A stretch of DNA of 64,000 bases from Enterobacteriaceae bacterium LSJC7 (GTDB lineage Bacteria; Pseudomonadota; Gammaproteobacteria; Enterobacterales; Enterobacteriaceae). Shown here one piece after another: positions 1 to 8,490 of the stretch (positions are counted from its first letter, which is position 1; each line of letters opens with the position of its first letter). The notes below the pieces were generated by a model. That model saw only the letters and a program-made list of their open reading frames with translations, did no database searches and was not told the DNA's origin. The stretch lies in contig AMFN01000003.1 of the NCBI GenBank assembly GCA_000302695.1, forward strand, positions 310,001 through 374,000, in the 5' to 3' direction. The translations under genes and the position numbers were made by a program.

Positions 1-311
1 CACAGCTCATGTTGCTGGCAGCGGTGTATCAGATTTCTGATTCCATTCAGGTCATTGGCAGCGGCGTGCTGCGTGGCTATAAAGACACCCGCTCCATCTT
101 TTTTATTACCTTTATTGCTTACTGGATCCTCGGGCTGCCGAGTGGCTACCTGCTGGCGTTAACTGATATCGTTGTGCCTCGCATGGGGCCTGCCGGTTTC
201 TGGACCGGATTTATTATTGGCCTGACCTCTGCGGCGATTATGATGGTGCTGCGCATTCGCTGGCTTCAGCGTCAACCTTCAGCACTGATTCTCCAGCGCG
301 CTGCACGCTAA
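1..311 (+). CDS. mdtK: Multidrug/Na+ antiporter MdtK, C-terminal part
   Basis: The reading frame is already open at the left edge and ends at a TAA, so only about the last 103 residues are present. They match the end of the MATE-family efflux pump MdtK (YdhE/NorM type): a [10 protein letters not shown] loop, two hydrophobic segments ([13 protein letters not shown] and [15 protein letters not shown]) and the end [18 protein letters not shown] pumps sit in the inner membrane and export cationic drugs in exchange for Na+ or H+. As in E. coli, the gene lies just upstream of paired tRNA-Val genes. The first ATG inside the window is an internal methionine, not the start. Confidence 0.93.
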   Translation, partial: QLMLLAAVYQISDSIQVIGSGVLRGYKDTRSIFFITFIAYWILGLPSGYLLALTDIVVPRMGPAGFWTGFIIGLTSAAIMMVLRIRWLQRQPSALILQRAAR

Positions 312-320
312 TTCACCAAC

Positions 321-345
321 GGCCTCCCGCGGGCGGCCATTTTTA
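321..345 (+). terminator. Putative terminator after mdtK
   Basis: A GC-rich hairpin (GGCC-t-CCCGCGGG-c-GGCC) followed by ATTTTTA lies 10 bases after the mdtK stop codon. This is the usual form of an intrinsic terminator. Confidence 0.7.
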
Positions 346-407
346 CAGCAGTCTGCGCAGATGCGCAGCAATCGTGTGAAATAAGAAAGAAAATTGCTAC
401 TTAGCTC

Positions 408-436
408 TTGCCAGCACCCGGTGCTGCCGTTAATAT
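408..436 (+). promoter_or_regulatory. Promoter of the valV-valW tRNA pair
   Basis: TTGCCA (408-413) and TAATAT (431-436) are separated by exactly 17 bases. They are followed by a GC-rich CGTCCCCGC discriminator typical of stringently controlled stable-RNA promoters. Transcription would start about 20 bases before the first tRNA. Confidence 0.75.
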
Positions 437-463
437 TCGTCCCCGCTGTCACCCACAGCCATT

Positions 464-540
464 GCGTTCATAGCTCAGTTGGTTAGAGCACCACCTTGAC
501 ATGGTGGGGGTCGTTGGTTCGAGTCCAATTGAACGCACCA
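464..540 (+). tRNA. valV: tRNA-Val (anticodon GAC)
   Basis: This 77-base cloverleaf has acceptor stem GCGTTCA/TGAACGC, a D arm GCTCAGTTGGTTAGAGC, an anticodon arm CCACCTTGACATGGTGG with GAC in the loop, a GGTTCGAGTCC T arm and an encoded CCA end. GAC reads GUC and GUU valine codons. It is followed after 4 bases by a near-identical copy, as in the valV-valW pair of E. coli. Confidence 0.97.
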
Positions 541-544
541 TAGT

Positions 545-621
545 GCGTCCGTAGCTCAGTTGGTTAGAGCACCACCTTGACATGGTGGGGGTCGGTGGTT
601 CGAGTCCACTCGGACGCACCA
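545..621 (+). tRNA. valW: tRNA-Val (anticodon GAC), second copy
   Basis: Same length and anticodon arm as the preceding tRNA. It differs in the acceptor stem (GCGTCCG/CGGACGC) and T stem, each change being compensated on the other side of the stem. It ends with an encoded CCA. Both tRNAs are probably cut from one transcript. Confidence 0.97.
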
Positions 622-640
622 TTTTCCTGGGTAATCTGCC

Positions 641-1321
641 TTATCTCCCCTGATTAAACGCACCACCGCCTGGTGGCAGCAGTATCACACCCATTTCGTC
701 TGCCAGTTTCTCTATATGGTCTAACAGCACATCGCTGGTTATCAGCGAAGACGAGGCTATTTCAATGCGCAATCCCTGCACCGTCACGCGATCGCCAAAT
801 AACATCAGTGCCTGCCCGCCATGCTGTCGAGACGACCAGCAAATGCCGTGCGCCTGCGGATTATCCCGCCACAGCGCCTGCGCCCAATAGCGGGTAAATA
901 CATAATCACTCGCTTCGCTGTCCAACAGCTGCTGGCGCCTTACACCTAACCGGCGTAGCGTCATTGGCGTGAGTGCCACAAGCGTCAACGGATGCAGAGG
1001 AACCAGCCGGGAGTACACCAACCCGGCGATTTTGGCCATATCAAAAGGAGTGCCGTTGCTGTGGTACGGCAGGTCGTGAAATAACGTTTCCATAAGGGCA
1101 ACGTCGATTGATGCGCCGCCGTAAAGCGTCGGGACGGCATTACCCGCAGGGTTCAACAAGGGGCTAAAGCGGGCTGAGCCAAAACCCGGATTAAACTGCA
1201 GCGCGCTAAAGCGCCGGGAATGGATGCGATGAATGGCGCGTTCTGCCACCCAGAGGCCGGTTTTGACCCGCACATCCGGTCCAGGTAGCGGCACTGGCGC
1301 TGGCGCTACGTCATCAGCCAT
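641..1321 (-). CDS. RES-domain toxin (putative NAD+-consuming enzyme)
   Basis: The 226-residue product fits the RES domain family, named for conserved Arg, Glu and Ser. Candidate active-site residues are R51 (GSARFSP), Y67 (TLYGG), E78 (ALMETLFHD) and S163/S164 (CWSSRQHGG). Characterised RES toxins such as MbcT degrade NAD+, and ParT modifies a metabolic enzyme. Which reaction this protein performs is unknown. The ATG at 1321 was chosen because the family-like sequence begins there and it overlaps the stop of the upstream antitoxin gene by 8 bases, giving coupled translation. The frame is open further upstream (to 1387), but only inside the antitoxin gene. It could also act as a secreted toxin, given the adjacent T6SS operon. 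Confidence 0.85.
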   Translation of the reverse strand: MADDVAPAPVPLPGPDVRVKTGLWVAERAIHRIHSRRFSALQFNPGFGSARFSPLLNPAGNAVPTLYGGASIDVALMETLFHDLPYHSNGTPFDMAKIAGLVYSRLVPLHPLTLVALTPMTLRRLGVRRQQLLDSEASDYVFTRYWAQALWRDNPQAHGICWSSRQHGGQALMLFGDRVTVQGLRIEIASSSLITSDVLLDHIEKLADEMGVILLPPGGGAFNQGR

Positions 1322-1964
1322 GTACTGGTCCCTGTAACTCCTGTTCTGCGGCCGCCAGGACGGCGTCGGGCTCTGAAGCCAACACATCTTTCGGCTTTCT
1401 GCCGCCCAGCCAGCCGTTATCTGACCCTAACCACACCGCCATTCCCCAGGGGGTTTTACGCTCACCAAAAAGCGCAAGCAGCTGCCCTATCACCGGCAAC
1501 GGGGTGCTACCTTCATCAAGCGCGTAAGCAGGATAGTAATCACGCCCATTCACCGGCACAGCAAAAATGCGTTTCTTTGCCTTCCAGCGGTTAGGTCCCG
1601 CGCTGGGGTTAGATGCCGCAAGACCTGCGCGCTCAGACACATCCCGCGCGGTCAACCATTCTGCCTCGCTGAAAATACGCTGATTAAGCTGCGCCAGGCG
1701 CGCCTGCTGTGCAGGTGCAGTAACCCGCTGCATCGCCGGCTCAGGGACATCAGCAAGCGAGACGGTAAGGCGCAGTGCACTTTCCACAGCCAACGCAAAT
1801 GCCCGCGAATCAACAAACGCGTCGTATTGCTGGGGCACTTCCATCACCAGATAATGACGCTCTTTTTTGGCATGCATCGCTGTCAACTCCGAGCCGCTGA
1901 GCGTTGAAAACTTAAGCTCCTGGCCCTCAGGATAGCGATGACCTGATTTGCGTTTATCGCCCAT
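1314..1964 (-). CDS. Antitoxin partner of the RES toxin (DUF2384/MbcA-ParS-like C terminus)
   Basis: The 216-residue product ends with a segment typical of the toxin-binding domain of MbcA/ParS/Xre antitoxins (AVWLGSDNGWLGGRKPKDVL). Before it lies a helix-turn-helix-like stretch (EWLTARDVSERAGL, about 120-135) and a beta-rich RIFAVPVNGRDYYPAY segment that recalls winged-helix proteins. The N-terminal 100 residues are not the usual Xre domain, so the protein is longer and differently built than typical RES partners. The ATG at 1964 has a strong GGAGGT ribosome site. It is the first gene of the pair, as expected for an antitoxin that represses its own promoter. The antitoxin role is inferred from the C-terminal match and the gene pairing. 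Confidence 0.8.
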   Translation of the reverse strand: MGDKRKSGHRYPEGQELKFSTLSGSELTAMHAKKERHYLVMEVPQQYDAFVDSRAFALAVESALRLTVSLADVPEPAMQRVTAPAQQARLAQLNQRIFSEAEWLTARDVSERAGLAASNPSAGPNRWKAKKRIFAVPVNGRDYYPAYALDEGSTPLPVIGQLLALFGERKTPWGMAVWLGSDNGWLGGRKPKDVLASEPDAVLAAAEQELQGPVHG

Positions 1965-1999
1965 TGGACACCTCCACGCAAGTGATATGGGTTATATTC

Positions 2000-2028
2000 A
2001 TTATCAACCATCACCTGCGCCAGTGCAA
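2000..2028 (-). promoter_or_regulatory. Promoter of the antitoxin-toxin operon
   Basis: Read on the minus strand, TTGCAC (2028-2023) and GATAAT (2005-2000) are separated by 17 bases, about 35 bases before the antitoxin start codon. No other promoter is needed for the two-gene unit. Confidence 0.6.
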
Positions 2029-2112
2029 ATTGTCGCCAGCGTAGCGAGCGTAATAATCCAGGAGCTGTCGTTTTGCCTGTGAAAATATCTTTCGCACAGC
2101 CGGTCTGCTCAG

Positions 2113-3555
2113 CTAGTCCAGACTGGTCTTTGCGGGTAAACGCAATTGTTCCTCCAGTAGGGCGTAGCGATTTAACAACTGGGCGAAACGGTCATCAATT
2201 TGCTTACGTAGCGCCGCAGTATTCGTACCGAGCGCCTGCTGTTGTTCAAGCTGACGCAAGAGCTCCTCCAGCGGCGGTGTCTTATCCAGCGCCTGTCGGA
2301 TGTCAAACACAGCGGTTTTCAGTTCTGAGCCTGTAAGCCAGCGCCCGCGCCGTTCGTCCAGCGCATTAAGACGCTGCGTCAGCGCCTCCAGCCGCTGTTG
2401 TGCCTGATGCCAGTCACCCAGTGACGCGCTCGGTATTGCCAGGGCCTCACGGCGCTGCTGTTCACGCTCACGTATTTGGGCGACGGCGTCAGCCTCCGGC
2501 CATAACGTTTGCGCCGCCAGAATGAGCTCTCTGCCCTGCTGTTCTTTCCACAGCGGCGACAGCGTGGCCAACAACGCCAGTTTTTCATCCAGCGCCTTAA
2601 GCCACGGCTCGCGCGTCTGTTTCAGGCCATCAGCCGTCAACGAGGCTTTGAGTCTGGTTGCCTCAGCAACACCATCCACGGTTACGACTGGCGCAACCTG
2701 CTCAAGTAAAGCCTGTGCGGGTGCAGGACGCGCCAGCCACCAGACTATGAATGCCGCTATTGCACCCAGTAGCAGCGCACAAAAAAAACCGGCTAAAAAG
2801 CCGGGGCGACGCCGGGTCGCACCGGCAGAAGAGGGTTCCAGCGCTACAGGCGCCCCGCTGTCAGACTGAACACCTATCGCGTCAGATGGGCGAGCGGTAT
2901 CAGCCACTTTTGCTGCTGGCTTCCTCACCTCGCGTAAAGGTTTTTCACTGACGCGTGTTTCAGGCAGCGGCGGCAGTGGTACATCCTGACTCACAGAAGA
3001 GGCAGATGTAGCCGATGCAGGAACGCCAGCCGATGTCTCATCAACTTGCTCAAGCGTCGCCGCGGCCTGCTGCAACCACAGTTGTATGGGTTCAAGACGG
3101 CTAAGTTGTTTTAGCTCCAGTAGTTGCAGCATGCTGCATAGCTGGGCTACCTCTTTTTCAGCCTGGTAGATAGCGGGCAAATCGGCGTAGCTTAACGACA
3201 AGGCACGCAGGCGTTGCAGTACGCTGCCAGAAAGCCAGCTTAACAGTTCAACTCGCGTATGGGTTTGTTGTGGCCACATCTGCGCCCAGTGGCGGGAGAC
3301 CAGCGTTCGGACAACACCCAGCCCCTCGCTTAGCCCCGAGAGTCCTGCCAGGTGACCACGGGCGACGGTGTAAAACACCGCCGTGCGTAAATCAACGCCA
3401 CTTTTGCTGAACAATGCCTGGCAGCTCTGTTCCACACGCAGCCAGTTCACATCAGGCCGCGCCGGATGACTCAGTTTCGCCATTTCCTCGCGGATAGCCT
3501 CAGTTTCGGTGTAACCTCGCGGATCGCCACCCACCGTCATCACAATATCGTCCAT
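2113..3555 (-). CDS. T6SS TagA-like protein (ImpA N-terminal domain, transmembrane segment, VasL domain)
   Basis: The 480-residue protein has three parts. An ImpA_N-type domain covers about residues 1-150 (DPRGYTETEAIREEMAKL, then SYADLPAIYQAEKEV). A Pro/Ser/Ala-rich linker leads to one membrane helix at about 252-275 (GFLAGFFCALLLGAIAAF). A helical, Gln/Leu-rich C-terminal region is typical of VasL. This is the architecture of TagA of enteroaggregative E. coli, which stops and holds the distal end of the T6SS sheath at the membrane; that role here is by analogy. ATG 3555 is preferred over GTG 3558 because it follows GGAGG at good spacing and overlaps the tssE stop (TGATG). It is the last gene of the operon. 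Confidence 0.8.
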   Translation of the reverse strand: MDDIVMTVGGDPRGYTETEAIREEMAKLSHPARPDVNWLRVEQSCQALFSKSGVDLRTAVFYTVARGHLAGLSGLSEGLGVVRTLVSRHWAQMWPQQTHTRVELLSWLSGSVLQRLRALSLSYADLPAIYQAEKEVAQLCSMLQLLELKQLSRLEPIQLWLQQAAATLEQVDETSAGVPASATSASSVSQDVPLPPLPETRVSEKPLREVRKPAAKVADTARPSDAIGVQSDSGAPVALEPSSAGATRRRPGFLAGFFCALLLGAIAAFIVWWLARPAPAQALLEQVAPVVTVDGVAEATRLKASLTADGLKQTREPWLKALDEKLALLATLSPLWKEQQGRELILAAQTLWPEADAVAQIREREQQRREALAIPSASLGDWHQAQQRLEALTQRLNALDERRGRWLTGSELKTAVFDIRQALDKTPPLEELLRQLEQQQALGTNTAALRKQIDDRFAQLLNRYALLEEQLRLPAKTSLD

Positions 3556-3995
3556 CACACGCCTCCGGCATCCATGAAACCCTGTTGCCTGAGGTGGCGT
3601 ATCAGTAAACGCCCTTCCGGCATAAACTCGGTGCCATAACGCACCAGTCCGTACTGATGTAACTCGGCATCAATGGCATAGCGCAGCTGACCTGGCTCCG
3701 TCTGCGCCAACAGCACAACGTCAATGCGCTTAAGACGCGGCTCATACTTCAGCAACACCTGTGACAGCATACTCATAAGCTGATGCGCAGTGCCGGGCAT
3801 ACCCTGGATAATTTTGCTCATATCCGGCAGCCCATAATCAGGCAAATGCTTCAGACTGCCGGCGCGGGTGTTGAGAATGCGCTGCATGTTGTCCAGCACA
3901 GAAAGAATAAGCTGGTTGGGTTCATTCACTTCATTAAGCGACAGGCCACCGGAAAAGCCGCCAGTCAGCATTTCGTAAAGCGAAGGTTGTGGCAC
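3555..3995 (-). CDS. tssE: T6SS baseplate protein TssE (gp25-like)
   Basis: The 146-residue protein has the gp25/GpW-lysozyme-like baseplate fold signature: LILSVLDNMQRILNTRAGSL, HLPDYGLPDM and a C-terminal EPRL...V half. TssE forms the wedge that starts sheath assembly, normally together with TssF, TssG and TssK. TssK is in this operon, but TssF and TssG are absent from the window. Translation seems to start at a GTG (3995) after GGGAG; no better ATG lies upstream. The stop overlaps the next gene start. Confidence 0.88.
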   Translation of the reverse strand: MPQPSLYEMLTGGFSGGLSLNEVNEPNQLILSVLDNMQRILNTRAGSLKHLPDYGLPDMSKIIQGMPGTAHQLMSMLSQVLLKYEPRLKRIDVVLLAQTEPGQLRYAIDAELHQYGLVRYGTEFMPEGRLLIRHLRQQGFMDAGGV

Positions 3996-4024
3996 GAGAG
4001 TTCTCCCAGAAATGCGCGGTGTAA

Positions 4025-5617
4025 TTAATAAAGTACGGCTGCACGCACCGGATCGAGTGCGGTCAACTGTGCCAGTAACGCTTCCATCTGCCGTGTGAGG
4101 GCAGCCTTATCGACATCGTTTCGCTGTGAGCGTATGCGCAGTAAGCGCAGCCGCCGTGCACGCACCTCAAACAGCTTGTCCGGCTCCCAGTCCACCAGGC
4201 TCAATGTGCCTGCGCAGCTGTCCAGCTCGCTCAGAAGATGCAGCGCCATTTCATTTTTACCGAACTGCTCGCATAACCGCGCCATCAGCAGGCGCAGCAG
4301 CCACTGGTTGCGCGCACCTGCGGTTCCGGGGCGCGACTGTAGCCAGGACAGTGCTTTTTCAATGCCATCACTGTCTGCCTGAGCCAGTGCTTCTGCCTCC
4401 AGCGACAGCACGTCCTCAGAGGCACCCACTACAGCCGAAGGCGTGATCTCGTCCAGCAACCCGGTTTCATCGTCCAGCACATGGCGTAGCAACCACTCGC
4501 GCGTCACTTCATCGGCAAACGGCGTACCGTCTTCCCACGCCAGTTTTTCCAGCCCCGGCAGCCTCGTCAGCAGTACTTTTACGTCCTGGCGAATAATATC
4601 TGCCCAGCCGTCAACCGGAGGGGCAGATTTACTGAGCGCCTGAAACAAGTACCATTGCAGGTCGAGCCAGAAATGATTGACACCTTCAGCAAAAATACGG
4701 TCAACCTGCTCAAGCAACTCTCCCCAGCTTTGCTGACGCCACAGGCGCTTGAGCAGCGCACGGTTATCGCTGCGTGGTGCGGCAAGGCGAGTACATCCGG
4801 CGTTATCCTGCGGTGGCAATTGTTGCACGGTATCCCAGCGCACTGAGGCGATAATACGGTGCGCTGCCAGCCACCCCTGAGGCTGCGCACGCAAATAATT
4901 CGCCAGCGCTCGCGCCTGGTCGAGCAGATCCCGGCCGGAACGAATGCTATCGACAACCGGAACGGCGGCAACTGACACCGCCGCCGTTCCGTCTCCCTGT
5001 GGCGCAACGGCATCGGCTCCCCCTGCCCGCGCCAGACGCGCCTCCAGCGCTGAACTTAGCGCCCCCAACTGCGGGCGAGAGGCGTCGGGCCAGCTTTCAA
5101 GCACCGTTTCAATACCCACCAGCGCCGCCAGAACACGCTCAAAAGCAGGACGGTCCACTTCCGGGTAAAGCTGCAGGCTGTCCAGTACCTTTGCACCTGC
5201 CAGCCATTCCAGCGCCAGCTTGCGGCTGTTTGGACGCGCAGGCAGTAGCGTTTCACCGTAGCGCTCCAGCAACCCAAGCAGTAGCGTCAGACCATCTGCC
5301 AGTCCCTCTTCACCGTCCTGATGCAGGCGAGCCCAGGCGTAATAGGTCGCCACACGCACGTCTTTCGCTCGTGTTGTCAAAAGCGACTCGGCAAGCTGGC
5401 AGATAAGCCCGGTATCAATCCCTGACAGGCGGTTGACCTCTTCGCGCATACGCTGGAAGTCGTCATCGTAGCCGGGGTCTTCGCCCACGGGCTGTTCTGA
5501 CGTTACCGGCAGCAGCCATTTTTCCCACAACGCCGTTTGTTCACTGGCCAGCGACACCGCGCGCTCGTGGCCTTCGCTAAAAAAGCGCTGACACAGCATC
5601 GCCAATGTACCGTTCAT
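4025..5617 (-). CDS. tssA: T6SS protein TssA (ImpA N-terminal and VasJ-like C-terminal)
   Basis: The 530-residue soluble protein has an ImpA_N-type domain in its first third (GYDDDFQRMREEVNRLSGID) and an alpha-helical VasJ-type C-terminal half. No membrane segment is visible. TssA proteins prime and cap tail-tube/sheath polymerisation and bind baseplate and membrane-complex parts. The frame is open up to 5659, but ATG 5617 has GGAGGT seven bases upstream and gives the usual N terminus (MNGTLAMLCQ). It lies 69 bases after clpV, with a hairpin in the gap, and 29 bases before tssE. Confidence 0.85.
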   Translation of the reverse strand: MNGTLAMLCQRFFSEGHERAVSLASEQTALWEKWLLPVTSEQPVGEDPGYDDDFQRMREEVNRLSGIDTGLICQLAESLLTTRAKDVRVATYYAWARLHQDGEEGLADGLTLLLGLLERYGETLLPARPNSRKLALEWLAGAKVLDSLQLYPEVDRPAFERVLAALVGIETVLESWPDASRPQLGALSSALEARLARAGGADAVAPQGDGTAAVSVAAVPVVDSIRSGRDLLDQARALANYLRAQPQGWLAAHRIIASVRWDTVQQLPPQDNAGCTRLAAPRSDNRALLKRLWRQQSWGELLEQVDRIFAEGVNHFWLDLQWYLFQALSKSAPPVDGWADIIRQDVKVLLTRLPGLEKLAWEDGTPFADEVTREWLLRHVLDDETGLLDEITPSAVVGASEDVLSLEAEALAQADSDGIEKALSWLQSRPGTAGARNQWLLRLLMARLCEQFGKNEMALHLLSELDSCAGTLSLVDWEPDKLFEVRARRLRLLRIRSQRNDVDKAALTRQMEALLAQLTALDPVRAAVLY

Positions 5618-5648
5618 ATCCCTACCTCCAGAGCCGACAAACAGCAAC

Positions 5649-5667
5649 GGCGCTCCCACAGAGCGCC
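5649..5667. repeat. Hairpin in the clpV-tssA gap
   Basis: GGCGCTC-CCACA-GAGCGCC forms a perfect 7-bp stem in the 69-base gap between clpV and tssA. It has no T run on the minus strand, so it is not a good terminator. It may be an mRNA processing or stability element. It lies where other T6SS clusters often carry vgrG and effector genes. Confidence 0.55.
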
Positions 5668-5686
5668 AGATACCAGCAGATTCACG

Positions 5687-8320
5687 TTATTCAACAAACT
5701 CCAGCACAATTCCGCTCTCGTCTTCCCAACTCAGGCGCAATGTGGCATTTCTCAGTGTGTCACGCTGACGAGAAAGCAGTTGTTGACCGAGTACTGGCAG
5801 AATTTGCTGGTTAAGGAGACTATCAATATTGCGCGCACCGGTATCCGGCAGCAGACAGGCGCTCACCAGCGCATCGTACAGGCTGTCGGTAAACGCTGTG
5901 CGCATGGCGTAGTGGCGCTGTAGACGCTTGCCCACCTGGGCAAGCTTCATTTCAACAATGGTGCGCATGGCGCTGGCATCCAGTGGGCGATAAATCACCG
6001 ACTGGAAGCGGGCCAGTAAGGCGGGCTGGAAATGATCGCGTAAGACCGGACGCAGCAGTTCATGCAGTTCGGCGTCGGTGGCGGCGGGTTTATCTTCAAG
6101 CAACTCCATCAAACCATCGCTACCCAGGTTTGATGTCATGATAATAACGGTGTTGCGAAAATCGATTTCTCGCCCTTCGCCGTCCCGCATAAAACCCCGG
6201 TCGAACACCTGGTAAAACAGGTTCATTACATCGCGATGCGCTTTCTCAACTTCATCAAGCAGTACAATACTGTACGGGCGTTTGCGCACGGCTTCAGTCA
6301 ACACACCGCCCTGCCCGTAGCCGACATAACCTGGCGGAGAACCTTTAAGCTGAGATACGGTATGGGCTTCCTGGTATTCAGACAGGTTAATGGTAATCAG
6401 CGATTTTTCGCCGCCATACAGCGTGTCGGCCAGCGCCAGCGCCGTTTCGGTTTTCCCGACACCGCTTGGCCCCACCAGCAGAAATACCCCCTGCGGCCCG
6501 GACTCTGGCGTCAGGCCTGTGTGAGAAGCGCGCAGGCGCTGTGCAATTGCCGTGAGCGCTGCCGGTTGCCCTACAACACGCTGCGCCAGCTCCAGCTCAA
6601 GATTGAGCAGCTCGCTTTGCTCGTCTTTAAGCAGCGAAGATAACGGCACTCCCGTCCAGTCAGCCACCACGGTTGCCACCGTGCGGGCATCAACGTCGAG
6701 CATCAGTGAAGGTGAAATCCCCTGCAAAGCCACCAGCTCATGACTGAGATCTTTTAGCAGCTGACTGCGAGGCTCACTCTGGCGCAGTGCCAGGATTTTC
6801 TCCGCCAGCCCTTTTTCCTGTTGATACTTTTCCTGCAGCGTTGCCAACTCAATATTCAACTCATGACGCCGGTCAGAGATATCGGCTAAACGCTCCGCGC
6901 CCGGAGGAATAATAAACTGGCTGTCTTCTTCGATCGCCTGCTGTTCCATGACCAGCGCATCGAGTTGCGCCTGGGTACCGGTGAGAGAGGATGGACGTGT
7001 ATCAAGGCTCATGCGCACTCTTGCCGCCGCCGTGTCGAGCAGATCTACGGCCTTATCGGGCAACTGGCGACCGGTGAGATAACGACGTGACAACGTCACC
7101 GCCGTTTTTACGGCAGAATCTGTAATGTGTACACCGTGATGGCTGGCATAGCGTGATTTCAGACCGCGCAGCATCAGACAGGCAACGTCGTCGCTGGGTT
7201 CATCCACCTTCACCATCTGGAAGCGGCGCTCCAGTGCGGCATCACGCTCAAAGTACTGCTTGTATTCACTCCACGTGGTGGCAGCGATGGTTCGTAGCTC
7301 ACCGCGCGCCAGAGCAGGTTTCAACAGGTTAGCCGCATCAGCACTGCCTGCCTGGTTACCAGCACCAATAATGGTGTGGGCTTCGTCAATAAACAGCAAA
7401 ATCGGCTGAGGTGACTGCTGTACCGCAGCAATGACGTTTTTAAGGCGCTGCTCAAACTCCCCCTTCACGCCAGCACCGGCCTGCAACAACCCCAAATCGA
7501 GTGTACGCACCGCAACCGGCTTCAGGCTTTCCGGTACATCGCCGTCCGCAATACGCACGGCCAGACCTTCCACCAGCGCGGTTTTACCTACGCCTGGCTC
7601 ACCAACCAGAATGGGGTTGTTCTTACGACGGCGCGAGAGAATGTCCACCATCTGGCGAATTTCGTTGTCACGGCCAAATACCGGGTCAATTTGTTGAGCA
7701 CGCGCCCTGGCGGTGATGTCGAGTGTGAATTTATCCAGTGCGCCCTGAAGAGCGGCTGAAAGCCCTTCACCCACTGGCGCTAGAGCCTCTTCTGAGGCGG
7801 ACTCTTCATGGCTCATCGCCAGCGGCATTTCCTCTTTTTGCTGTACTTGTTCACGCTCGTCCGATGTGCTGTCCAGCAGCGGGCGCAGGCGCTCAAGGTG
7901 CGTTCGACTCAGGCTCAGAAGCGGCCAGAGGCCTTCGCAGGCCAACAACGATGGGTCGTCAACGAGAGCGGTCAGCAGATGATGACTGCGAATACGGGTA
8001 TCGTTTTCTTCCAGTGAAGCGACCAGCCATGCCTGGCGAATAAGCTGCATTAGCGACGAAGAAAGCTGCGGCCGACTGCGTACCGAGCGCGGCAGCTTTT
8101 CCAGCCATTCCAGCAAGGCCTGCCACAGCCCATCCATATCCCAGTCATAGCGACGGGCCAGCACGGTGATATCGCCTTCTCCCTGCTCAAGCAACTTGAG
8201 CAGCCAGTGTTCGATGCGAATTTCAGCATGGGCACGCGTCTGGCATAAAGAGGCTGCGGCCTCCAGAGCGCTCGCGCAGAAAGGGTTAAGCCGACGTAGT
8301 AAAACTGCCTGATTTTCCAT
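5687..8320 (-). CDS. clpV: T6SS sheath-recycling ATPase ClpV (TssH)
   Basis: This 877-residue AAA+ unfoldase of the ClpB/ClpV type disassembles contracted TssB/TssC sheath. In order it has an N-terminal Clp_N domain (about 10-150), a first ATPase with Walker A GEPGVGKT at 240-247 and Walker B LLFIDEAHT, a short coiled middle domain, a second ATPase with GPSGVGKTE and VLLDEVEKAH, and a C-terminal ClpB-D2 small domain. All nucleotide-binding motifs look intact. A terminator-like hairpin separates it from hcp, so it may have its own promoter or rely on read-through. Confidence 0.95.
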   Translation of the reverse strand: MENQAVLLRRLNPFCASALEAAASLCQTRAHAEIRIEHWLLKLLEQGEGDITVLARRYDWDMDGLWQALLEWLEKLPRSVRSRPQLSSSLMQLIRQAWLVASLEENDTRIRSHHLLTALVDDPSLLACEGLWPLLSLSRTHLERLRPLLDSTSDEREQVQQKEEMPLAMSHEESASEEALAPVGEGLSAALQGALDKFTLDITARARAQQIDPVFGRDNEIRQMVDILSRRRKNNPILVGEPGVGKTALVEGLAVRIADGDVPESLKPVAVRTLDLGLLQAGAGVKGEFEQRLKNVIAAVQQSPQPILLFIDEAHTIIGAGNQAGSADAANLLKPALARGELRTIAATTWSEYKQYFERDAALERRFQMVKVDEPSDDVACLMLRGLKSRYASHHGVHITDSAVKTAVTLSRRYLTGRQLPDKAVDLLDTAAARVRMSLDTRPSSLTGTQAQLDALVMEQQAIEEDSQFIIPPGAERLADISDRRHELNIELATLQEKYQQEKGLAEKILALRQSEPRSQLLKDLSHELVALQGISPSLMLDVDARTVATVVADWTGVPLSSLLKDEQSELLNLELELAQRVVGQPAALTAIAQRLRASHTGLTPESGPQGVFLLVGPSGVGKTETALALADTLYGGEKSLITINLSEYQEAHTVSQLKGSPPGYVGYGQGGVLTEAVRKRPYSIVLLDEVEKAHRDVMNLFYQVFDRGFMRDGEGREIDFRNTVIIMTSNLGSDGLMELLEDKPAATDAELHELLRPVLRDHFQPALLARFQSVIYRPLDASAMRTIVEMKLAQVGKRLQRHYAMRTAFTDSLYDALVSACLLPDTGARNIDSLLNQQILPVLGQQLLSRQRDTLRNATLRLSWEDESGIVLEFVE

Positions 8321-8450
8321 AATGTTTCTCTTTCCAGTTCTGCGTTTCTGGCGCGATATTGTGTGCAGCCATATACTCGCTTAAAGGGGTTGTGCTTTAT
8401 CCGTATCCGGCATTTTTGTTAAGCGCGTTAGTCACTTAACAAAAAAGGCG

Positions 8451-8480
8451 AAAAAAAAGCAGACGCCAGGCGTCTGCTTG
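8451..8480 (-). terminator. Intrinsic terminator just after hcp
   Basis: On the minus strand GCAGACGCC and GGCGTCTGC form a 9-bp stem (8477-8459), followed by a run of eight T residues (8458-8451). It lies 10-40 bases beyond the hcp stop codon and before clpV, so it should cut transcription inside the operon and favour hcp mRNA. Confidence 0.85.
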
Positions 8481-8490
8481 AAAATTAAAA

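Noticed and set aside
545-2112. tRNA-Val as integration site for the RES/T6SS segment
   Set aside because: No integrase gene and no repeat of the tRNA 3' end was seen at the other side of the segment.
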